Below are positions 22,101 through 26,025 of a stretch of DNA of 50,510 nt, piece by piece. The DNA is from Bacteroidota bacterium (lineage in GTDB: Bacteria; Bacteroidota; Bacteroidia; CAILMK01). Positions within the stretch are counted from its first letter, which is position 1. Every line of letters begins with the position of its first letter. Both the position numbers and the translations under genes were made by a program. Location: NCBI GenBank assembly GCA_013287095.1, contig JABDEJ010000001.1, forward strand, positions 1 through 50,510, written 5' to 3'. A model generated the notes under the pieces. The model saw nothing but the letters and a program-made list of their open reading frames with translations. It did not search any database and was not told where the DNA came from.

Positions 22101-22240
22101 ATACCAATGATTCCAAACCATGGGACGGGAATTATCAGGGCAAAACTGTAGGCGAAGGTGTTTATTTATATCATATTACGATATATGGGCATGATGGGAA
22201 AAGATACTATTTTACAGGAACGGTTGAGGTGGTTAATTAA
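10124..22240 (+). CDS. Giant secreted PKD/FnIII repeat protein, T9SS type B sorting domain
   Basis: This protein has about 4038 residues. I take ATG 10124 because it begins a clear signal peptide (MFRKLIRLIALVTSMLLPL, cleavage near HGFSQ-G); an in-frame TTG 30 nt earlier adds a charged stretch and is unlikely. Residues ~25-1515 are Ser/Thr/Asn-rich beta-type modules resembling DUF11/CARDB repeats, with scattered Cys. Residues ~1516-1927 hold five ~80-residue PKD-like modules marked by AG-x-C-x-G and Y-x-W-x-P. Residues ~1927-3950 hold eleven ~183-residue units, each a pair of FnIII-like modules. The end (VWIPDAFSP... YNRWGSRVY... WDG) is the gliding-associated type B T9SS signal (TIGR04131 type). 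It is probably exported and surface-bound as an adhesin or cell-surface fibre; that role is inferred from architecture only. Confidence 0.93.
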   Translation: MFRKLIRLIALVTSMLLPLHGFSQGISTFSSVNPANLVVCGSAQTFTFKISNSSLSDSIKNGKATVRLPIGFQYVSGSVSSTPSGVKESNISNLNQVVFSIPLVTPKDSVKFSISVSVNCSVISYINGGGSLRNFISLSYNGTAIDSGYTSYFSVGIPSLSVSQFTNQSYSGNVGDTFSRQITITNTAAAPLSSFTVYIIKGNGLVLKSIGTKTYSTSHDTIFVTYNSTDFKNTGNKDGNLDQGEKIVLTETDSVISCNGVGNSYIAGWGCNNTICQKYTTTSNVVISSNAPNLGVSVSSSQNDCYVITSPNLQSVTITNSGSGSAANVLVDIMQSATIGTGYDNGFYTKIDVSSIKIQYGTGPFSTVIPDSTFANYAYSCLGANPKGRFWIKVPIIKAGGKITIEWNVYSCCITQGYLNSWGYVVSYTDQCGSTNYSTSGMGHSYNSNYQLYGTPVVNTNSLIAGDTVSVYLEDNTTYSILLPGTGSPYLQYQFFIYSGIKLVTSSIYLTDATGSITWKPDSIKLVGGIYHVTFAMPPPSGFSFYNSRLVMGLIGDTSTISCNDTADMSYNIYYEPNPACGCKPLLASGIIPFKINCPNPDNVGLNNAKFSFLRTSYGLPDNNDDGFPDPTGSLNFSKIRLDRAMYGDTITASLSGKVLSDAKYPSWRYAFADMKFTTDYLTQLDIKLIIKDSTNKKTYTITNVPYTKSGANYFYYYGTDTLQWVGSSVPSNYVYKEGDSVYITIRYKITKNTQDVNYITLNDDFYFSTVSNPTTSFQHYSINKTPAYYYAVGYFFEACCSDDDNAYGCSGAAFSENYYLSIGNCCTNFYGGDIFPYEYRYWASFTKMKVVIPDNFKYESATLYYYPTQGQGKYGVYYGYPIASAISGDTVFFDFHSFYNPVSGFFQLSDDGFAATLIVYCQPTSNAVSTSSIPVKYYGYFDQSAFLGGGLSPAYTDVDYVNYAAPSITLQPALPTVSTQSDTASWTLYITNKSTSSSVNKPWLAFQNASGKLIVDTVLNGSTLVLDSNGIYHLPALGAGKTFTEKIKAVIKNCVKDSIKVIFGWDCSNFPDSLAAVKYQTQNFYLYANPLLSGLQVKSVNPPDSLYLCDTATYSIFVSNTQSGFATDANLEINLPPGAQLVKGSSKLRYPMKGTLKPVSEPDSLNPYLFVYKSANLSSYLKTNGLAGNYDTTKNEYQIQFKAVTNCAYISGSNLSYTALGYDACGNVASIAGLQEQPLSIIGARSPYSGVLSIGGQTSLSGCGGVSTIKLKFINNGPVATDTSDYMFIDFPNGVNYMSESIKPVHNSPSDSNLIIEALGTSMRYSWKIPAGIKSGDSIVYSISYASNGILNCETFPVILQSATTLSLSCITKHTLCNLKVLTGLASKNFTLAKPSIGISGFLATSIPNPPTSEKLTIKATLTNSGDTLKANSRSVLKFYYDADGNKTYSSGDILIGTDTINALIKPNATYLENKTLIVPSGKACGIIAFWDTAKLNCACAPAEAFYGPVPFQNAGNDTFLCSGSIAKLGADSISGYSYTWSPASGLTNSRSAKTTVTVTNPGLTLLANKYVLTTNRIGCTTSDSVLVNIDPALKISAGSPKTICMGTSISIGSSTAASGGSGTYTYNWSPVIGLSSSIVANPFANPNSTILYKLLVTDTKGCSGKDSVTITVLPVPIVKAGPDVSICAGDSVQIGGSPSASGSPGPYSYAWKPSTGMNKSNVANPKTSPSATTVYVLFATDVNSCHNSDTVNVVVNPLPKLNAGANSTICHGDSAILGGSPTATGSKGPYKYRWTPSSGLSDSLAANPRSAPSSNTNYTLKVIDSNGCVNTAMVSISLNPKLNVSAGPGFRICPGSKAILGGSPTVSGGKPAYQYSWSPSINLNSTSTSNPTANPVMPTAYTLVVTDANNCQASGIEKVFVDTTPPASDTIIDVTTNSWGQIQVNFKQDDSADTKSFNIYRGDSSGSNFTLIGKVAYVKGKTSYLFEDNSVKASRTRYLYKISVSDTCGNVNSYSPVHSPVLLKGFPSDYGAHLYWSKYIGFNVKNYTVQLLKSGAWTNLSGLLPSNDTTYDDTLIPCNTVRYYRIKMTENGGTNAISYSDSMPLIPFDTIRPLPPAIIFITVPSNGKVQVNWTKSSSNDVENYTIYRESGGVFKALDSVGNVNTYTDNTANTLISNCYEVVAVDSCARNRSRISTPHCTVSLQVSNNGCEPANYLTWNAYSGWTGISKYEIYRSINGGSQVLLATTSSATTYKDTGLNFHNNYCYVIKAYQNDGANISFSNTFCKSVYFIDTPQVVVVTKLNSSPTAGEVKVQWISQKSIPHLAFYRLYYSYNKAPYKLLKDSIPIAQDTFIHTGLNTKVGDHYYYLQTMDSCGILSEISAINKTMDFTFHVGQLTHQLNWTPYLGWPVKYYIVQHAINRNPLVDEDTLPGTDTSLHKFPAPCNTRIVYRVKAVSYKGAVSYSDSMGGQAIDSIPTNAPTLENVSYLSGNLVRLDFLGSDSLDTYGYVIKRSENGALFVTAGFVYYKSPHAPAVFVDTVAKQTPLSYQIIAEDSCLNLTNSQIFKTIYLKGLPENLSDSLKWTNFVGYGINKYEVMIYKNSAWQNLVNTIKDTTLFQDSLSCDIPRYYKIEGFGNAGYNTFSDSVSVIPFDTIRPASPVINYVTVLSPTSVSLSWQFSASNKVKNYEIDYKASSSSTWRVFKTVAKLNSIIVTGLKTHDTAYDFRVVAIDTCAGNRSLSGDFHQTVLLKGTPGNLVSLLSWSPYQGFNANRYVIFKWVNNKWTRYDSVSGATTFFNDSTIICHGIYNYKILAYSNNSGFTSYSDSISVQPIDTNTPPTPSIQYASVVSNISIAISWNKSVLGVKQYNLWYKSAHGPWINYAPFFNTYSVTMTNLDTRDSIYSFRINVIDSCSSRSGLFSSVHTVMSIGGTKGNLSNTITWTPYTGFAIRKYFIYTWNNGWHLIDSVSNTTTKYVHQPIPCNTPVNYKIGAIDITGKYISMSDSIQLIPFDTIKPGPAILYSATVLTNNSVQVNWHLDLSTRDKTFEIWRSVNNAKAVKIGTVILDSIFVDNNVNPKTNKNAYYIIAIDSCSNLNRSVPSVTDTLMRISYKTGGCKAYISITWTPYYSLLGGTDSFRIYKSESNSSYSYLATVPGYQLQYTDSLVDAVNHFGYKVQAFNHSQPYYSFTDSIGTTPWIYPRAKAPDLIYNTIVKTSPTKGIIHLKWSTYPFATDTFARGYDLYGANSLNGPFRLLYHAADKSATDFTVNNLNTSDSLNYFYLKVYNSCGLDGTSSIVNSPIKLSLQNKNLEVDLSWKAYQTSDSIKAYKIYRSVDHSYFTLYQVIGSSQLSFRDTNVFCGHLYYYRISALTNNNSLPESFSDSAGIISFDTIKPAAPKIDQVSTNATGQSNGSVLIKFNGNQKASRAGYIIYYSTDGIQYFPGDSFRDLKSDSLIWQQSGLNTAGKPYSFYLTAFDSCGNASSSSDTQAVVYINAIAKDHRDSLHWTSYVGWNNLHYILERKTAGTTWMTIAYPDSSQNNFVDHFTKCDTFYIYRIITVNNGNNLTSLSNEAGTTAFDTSAPIPPQISYVSVVITSKKHGRIDINWARSKSIDVAFYNLYRQADLTSPWVAIATRLTDTMYVDSILDTYRNSYSYRVEAADSCSSPNTSRSKVNTSISLTTQPGDQKIILNWNAYTGWQPAGYIVIRNGVPIGRVGGAITSFTDSTVMCPDTYFYIITAINPYDTNLYAVSSIDSAKPYDNIAPQTPYLIRATVTQPNNTVNLQWTKSRDFDVKGYRIMRQEPQMNYFALIDSILDPNDTVYTDIVNSISDSLCYKVEAFDHCGNSSILSNPGCIIIVQGQSKSLANVLKWNPYQQWPGGVSYYNLYRKINDSVGYELLYQFSNPEFIYSDTGFIADGKDYCYRIEAIENGGFQSNSWSTELCLVQQPLVWIPDAFSPDITIGINDLFGPKGLFIARYEMDVYNRWGSRVYYTNDSKPWDGNYQGKTVGEGVYLYHITIYGHDGKRYYFTGTVEVVN
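14671..15905 (+). repeat. Five PKD-like coding modules
   Basis: Five successive ~240-nt modules inside the giant gene share the layout AGxxxxIC-x-G-(S/D)-xxxIGGSP, then YxYxWxPSxGL, then a variant of NPxAxPxxxTxYxLxVTDxxGC. They are as alike as typical PKD or Ig-like surface repeats. The first is slightly diverged. Confidence 0.8.
15890..21974 (+). repeat. Eleven tandem ~550-bp double-FnIII coding units
   Basis: Linkers of the type PFDTIRPxxP or a variant begin near 15890, 16447, 16993, 17542, 18077, 18621, 19153, 19710, 20288, 20850 and 21398, which gives spacings of 532-578 nt. Each unit has module A (VxVNWxxS... YxIYR... YxVxAxDSCxN) and module B (LxWxxYxGW... YxYKIxA... SDS). The period is therefore two FnIII-like folds, with linkers kept only after every second one. 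Confidence 0.85.
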
Positions 22241-22266
22241 TTGCGAATTACGAATTATGAATTACG
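22239..22266. repeat. Heptanucleotide tandem array at a stop codon
   Basis: Four 7-nt units of the form AATTRYG (AATTGCG, AATTACG, AATTATG, AATTACG) run without a gap. The first begins on the last two bases of the giant gene's TAA stop. Similar arrays occur at 28509 and, in frame, at 44062. Confidence 0.75.
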
Positions 22267-22273
22267 TCTTGCA

Positions 22274-22281
22274 TAGCTTTG
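22274..22281 (+). promoter_or_regulatory. -7 box upstream of the nucleoid-associated protein gene
   Basis: TAGCTTTG fits TAnnTTTG exactly and lies 24 nt before the ATG at 22306. The region where a -33 box should be is occupied by the heptanucleotide array and has no TTTG. Confidence 0.45.
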
Positions 22282-22305
22282 CGATTCAAGTCTAAATAAA
22301 TAATA

Positions 22306-23349
22306 ATGATTGATTTTACAAGTGTCAGGATAACTGACCTGGCAATACATGCCGTAGGCAACAAACTAAGGAATGAAGAAATCATTTTCTCAAAAAAGGA
22401 ACAAGACCTGGACGTTGATAACCTGGAATCAGTATTGCTCAAATATCTTCTCCATCCATTTAAAGGGGAGGAGTTTTTTAATTTTTCACACCCAACGACT
22501 TTAACTCAAAATGAAGTTTATTCATACTGTCTGGAGATTTTCGGAGATACTGGACGGTTTTTTGAAAATTCGAAATCCATCGCACGTCATTTGTATGAAC
22601 AGTCAACCCATCCGAAAGTGAAAGCAGGAGAACTTTATGTGGTTCAATTTGAGGAATGCAAAATAGATGGAAAAGTAGTGCCTGCTATCGGATTGTTTAA
22701 ATCTGAGAATAAAGAAACCTTCCTGAAGGTGAATGCCAATAAGGATAATTACGATTTAGTGACCGAGGATGGCATCAACATCAACAAGATGGACAAAGGC
22801 TGTTTGATTTTTAATGTTGAAGAAGAAAACGGTTTCAAAGTGGCAGTCGTAGATGCGCAAGGCTCTAATGAAGCACAATACTGGAAAAATGATTTCCTGG
22901 GATTGACTCCATGTGAAGATGATTATCACCAGACAAAGAATTATTTATCAATGTGCCGGAATTTTGTTTCGGAGAAGTTGGACGAAGATTTCAAGGTCGA
23001 GAAAGCGGACCAGATCAGGATTTTGAATGATTCTATTGGCTATTTTAAGAACAATGAAAATTTTAATACAGAGGCGTTTGCCAGTGAAGTCATCATTGAG
23101 CCAACCATGATCTCTGCCTTCAAAGATTACAAGAAGAGTTACCAGGCAGAGCGTGACATATCTATTGACGATGAATTTGAAATATCGGCTTCTGCCGTAA
23201 AAAAGCAAACCCGGAACTATAAGAGCATCTTAAAACTGGATAAGAATTTCCACATCTACATCCACGGAGACCGCGAAATGATCGAAAAAGGCTTCGATAG
23301 CGCATCGGGTTTGAATTATTACAAGGTTTATTTTAAGGAAGAGGAGTAG
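22306..23349 (+). CDS. Nucleoid-associated protein, NdpA/YejK-like
   Basis: This 347-residue cytoplasmic protein matches the 37-kDa nucleoid-associated family (PF04245 type). Visible family features are the start ITDLAIHAVGNKLRNEEIIFSKKE and the middle ARHLYEQSTHPKVKAGELYVVQFEEC. These are followed by GCLIFNVEEENGFKVAVVDA and YWKNDFLGL, then a charged helical C-terminal part. There is no signal peptide. Family members bind DNA; the physiological role is poorly known. It stands alone between two large secreted-protein genes, 65 nt after the giant gene, probably with its own promoter. Confidence 0.85.
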   Translation: MIDFTSVRITDLAIHAVGNKLRNEEIIFSKKEQDLDVDNLESVLLKYLLHPFKGEEFFNFSHPTTLTQNEVYSYCLEIFGDTGRFFENSKSIARHLYEQSTHPKVKAGELYVVQFEECKIDGKVVPAIGLFKSENKETFLKVNANKDNYDLVTEDGININKMDKGCLIFNVEEENGFKVAVVDAQGSNEAQYWKNDFLGLTPCEDDYHQTKNYLSMCRNFVSEKLDEDFKVEKADQIRILNDSIGYFKNNENFNTEAFASEVIIEPTMISAFKDYKKSYQAERDISIDDEFEISASAVKKQTRNYKSILKLDKNFHIYIHGDREMIEKGFDSASGLNYYKVYFKEEE

Positions 23350-23410
23350 GTTCCTTCATTAAATTGATAAAACCTTGGAAAGCATTGTTTACCAAAAGAA
23401 TATAAAATAA

Positions 23411-23442
23411 TTTTGCTCCCCATTCAAATATTGATATATTTG
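23411..23442 (+). promoter_or_regulatory. Bacteroidota-type promoter of the first SBBP gene
   Basis: TTTTG (23411-23415), a 19-bp spacer and TATATTTG (23435-23442) match the TTTG-N19-TAnnTTTG consensus at every defined position. The ATG is 22 nt further on. This is the best promoter match I found in the window. Confidence 0.75.
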
Positions 23443-23464
23443 AAATTACATTAATTTATTGACA

Positions 23465-25960
23465 ATGAATACCAAACCCCCTCCTTTGCTTTTGGCAGTG
23501 ATTTGCCTATTTCTCATTTCTTTCAATTCTTTTGCTTCAAACCCATCTAAGCCTTCTGGTCCTGCACAGCCCACAGAGCTGATGCAGCAAAATAAAGCTT
23601 TGCTTTTTGAAGAAAATATAGGTCAATTAATGGATGAAAACCATAATCCGATTACTGAGGTAAGGTATTACGGCCATTCTAATGGTGTCAATCTCTATTG
23701 CAAACCTGGAATGATCAGTTTCATTTTTACAAAAACAGAAAATGATGAAAAAATCTCTGAAGCCACAAGAACCTCAGAAGGTCAATTAGCGCTGTCCCCC
23801 GCTGACGGGGGTAGGGGGTGGAAAGGAGCAGGAGAAACTGAAAGAGAGCAAAAAATCTCCACCTCCCGCATGGACTTCGTCCTAATTAACTCCAATCCTG
23901 CCGCAACCATCACCGCCTCTGACCAACAAGAATACTACGAAAACTTCTACACCACCTGCGATGCAAATCATGGCATTACCAACGCACATACCTATAAAGC
24001 CATAACTTACAAGAATATCTACCCCAATATAGACATGGTCCTGAAAGCTGCGGGAAATGGAATGGAGTATTCTTTTTTAGTGCATCCCGGTGGGAAAGTA
24101 AGTGATATAAAATTGAAGTGGAATGGAACTGCTAAAGCAAAAGCCTTGGAGAGTGGAAGTATAAAGTATTGTAATACTTTGGGTAGCATGGAAGAAAGCG
24201 CCCCGAAGAGTTTTGTAGAAGGGAAAGAAGTTGGAAGCAGCTTTGTGAAGAAAGGAAATGAATATGGTTTTGAAGTCAGGAATCATGATAAGAATAAGGA
24301 CCTGTTGATTGATCCCAGCTTGGTTTGGGGAACTTACTTTGGGGGTAGCGATGATGATGAAGGAAATGGCGTAGCTACAGACGCGTCTGGAAATGTATAT
24401 ATAACTGGTTTTACAAAGAGCAGCAACGGCATCTCAATTTCCGGAGCCTATCAAATATCTAAAATAGGACTTGAAAATGCTTTTCTGGCTAAGTTCAATA
24501 GTTCCGGGAACCTGGTCTGGTCCACATATTATGGAAATATTTCTGAAGTAGGAAACGGTGCGAGTACGGATAAAGCGGGAAACATATACATAACAGGTTA
24601 TACCAGTAGTAGAAGTGGCATGGCTACAAATGGCGCGTACCAAACTTCCTTAGCAGGGAATTCAGATGCTTTTGTGGCCAAATTTACAAGTTCCGGTGGA
24701 CTCTCATGGAGTACATATTTCGGAGGCCCCGACCAGGATGTCGGGAATGCGATAAGTACAGACACATCAGGCAATGTATATTTAGCAGGAAATACATTCA
24801 GCAGTACTGGCATCGCAACAGCAGGCTCATATCAATCATCTTTTTCAGGAAGGACGGACGCTTTTCTTGCAAAATTCAACAATAAAGGGAATTTGGATTG
24901 GGCAACTTATTTTGGTGGCAATTTATATACTTATGACTTTGGAGTAAGCACTGACGCTTCCGGGGATGCATTTATTTCAGGAACTACAAGCAGTAGCAGT
25001 GGCATTGCCAGTTCCGGAGCTTTTCAGACTTCCTATGCTGGCAATACTGATGCATTCCTGGCGAAATTCAGCAATTCGGGCACAAGATTGTGGTCTACTT
25101 ATTTCGGCGGAACGGATGGCGATTTTGCACAGGCTATTGCTACCGATAACTTTGGAAATGTATTTATTACAGGCAATACAAGCAGTAACGCTGCCATCGT
25201 CACTTCCGGTGCATATCAGACATCTTTTGAAGGATATCAGGATGCTTTTCTTGCAAAATTCAGTACCACAGGTACCCTGTCATGGTCAACTTATTATGGT
25301 GGGAGTGTAGCAGATGGGGGGCAAGGGCTTATTACGGATAGTACCGGTAATGTATTCATGACAGGTTATACGGGCGATAGCAGCGGATTCGCGACTTCAA
25401 ACGCATATCAGACTACCTTCGGTGGGGGTACGTATGACGCTTTTCTGGCAACGTTTACCAGCTCAGGCGATAGAATATGGGCTACTTATTATGGGGGTAC
25501 AGGAGAAGATGTAGGAACCGGAGTTAGTATTGATCCATCCGGGAATTTATTTGTGGTTGGGCGGACTGCCGGCAATAATGGTATATCAACCACAGGAGCC
25601 CATCAAATATCGTATGCGGGAGGAGTTGAAGATGCATTTCTTGCTAAATTTAATGTTCCCGCAACATCCGGTGTTAACCCTTTAAATAATCCAATTTCAT
25701 ATGACTTATCCATCCACCCCAACCCATTCACAGATAAAACGTTAATAAACTTCAAGCTTCCTCAAACCTCTCATGTCAAAATCAGTGTTGTGGACATGAA
25801 AGGGAATATTTTATTTATTCCGACTGATAAAGCACTTTATTCCGGCCCCAATGAAATTGAAATCAATGCTTCGGAAACAGGTTTGTCGCCAGGGACCTAT
25901 TTTGTAAACATCATGATCAATGACCAGTTTATTAGTAAGAAGGTTATTGCGGTAAAGTAA
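23465..25960 (+). CDS. SBBP beta-propeller protein with T9SS type A sorting domain (copy 1)
   Basis: Counted from ATG 23465 this protein has 831 residues; a TTG six bases earlier is less likely. A signal peptide (LLLAVICLFLISFNSFAS) is followed by an N-terminal domain (ALLFEENIGQL... YYGHSNGV... GMEYSFLVHPGG) of the kind found before SBBP repeats. Seven ~62-residue SBBP repeats follow, each starting at WxTYFGG, with (A/S)TDxSGNxYITG inside. The last ~90 residues (IHPNPFTDKTLINF... GLSPGTYFVNI) are a T9SS type A sorting signal. It is predicted to be secreted or surface-attached; ligand unknown. A GC-rich hairpin coding for SPADGGRGWKG interrupts the N-terminal domain near residues 108-119. It is paralogous to the next gene, which has the same length. 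Confidence 0.92.
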   Translation: MNTKPPPLLLAVICLFLISFNSFASNPSKPSGPAQPTELMQQNKALLFEENIGQLMDENHNPITEVRYYGHSNGVNLYCKPGMISFIFTKTENDEKISEATRTSEGQLALSPADGGRGWKGAGETEREQKISTSRMDFVLINSNPAATITASDQQEYYENFYTTCDANHGITNAHTYKAITYKNIYPNIDMVLKAAGNGMEYSFLVHPGGKVSDIKLKWNGTAKAKALESGSIKYCNTLGSMEESAPKSFVEGKEVGSSFVKKGNEYGFEVRNHDKNKDLLIDPSLVWGTYFGGSDDDEGNGVATDASGNVYITGFTKSSNGISISGAYQISKIGLENAFLAKFNSSGNLVWSTYYGNISEVGNGASTDKAGNIYITGYTSSRSGMATNGAYQTSLAGNSDAFVAKFTSSGGLSWSTYFGGPDQDVGNAISTDTSGNVYLAGNTFSSTGIATAGSYQSSFSGRTDAFLAKFNNKGNLDWATYFGGNLYTYDFGVSTDASGDAFISGTTSSSSGIASSGAFQTSYAGNTDAFLAKFSNSGTRLWSTYFGGTDGDFAQAIATDNFGNVFITGNTSSNAAIVTSGAYQTSFEGYQDAFLAKFSTTGTLSWSTYYGGSVADGGQGLITDSTGNVFMTGYTGDSSGFATSNAYQTTFGGGTYDAFLATFTSSGDRIWATYYGGTGEDVGTGVSIDPSGNLFVVGRTAGNNGISTTGAHQISYAGGVEDAFLAKFNVPATSGVNPLNNPISYDLSIHPNPFTDKTLINFKLPQTSHVKISVVDMKGNILFIPTDKALYSGPNEIEINASETGLSPGTYFVNIMINDQFISKKVIAVK
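23793..23826 (+). repeat. GC-rich hairpin inserted in frame (copy 1)
   Basis: Within an A/T-rich gene, CCCCCG (23796-23801), loop CTGA and CGGGGG (23806-23811) form a perfect 6-bp hairpin, followed by another G-run. It encodes SPADGGRGWKG. The paralog has a different G-rich segment at the same alignment position. Confidence 0.6.
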
Positions 25961-25971
25961 TTACCAATTAA

Positions 25972-26003
25972 TTTTATTCGAGGCTAAATAATTGTTATAT
26001 TTG
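25972..26003 (+). promoter_or_regulatory. Promoter of the second SBBP gene
   Basis: TATATTTG (25996-26003) matches the -7 box exactly. TTTTA (25972-25976) sits 19 bp upstream in the -33 position with one mismatch, the same spacing as in the first paralog. The -7 box lies inside a perfect 7-bp inverted repeat (GTTATAT, TTG, ATATAAC; 25994-26010). Confidence 0.6.
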
Positions 26004-26025
26004 ATATAACAAAAGCCCGTTAGCA

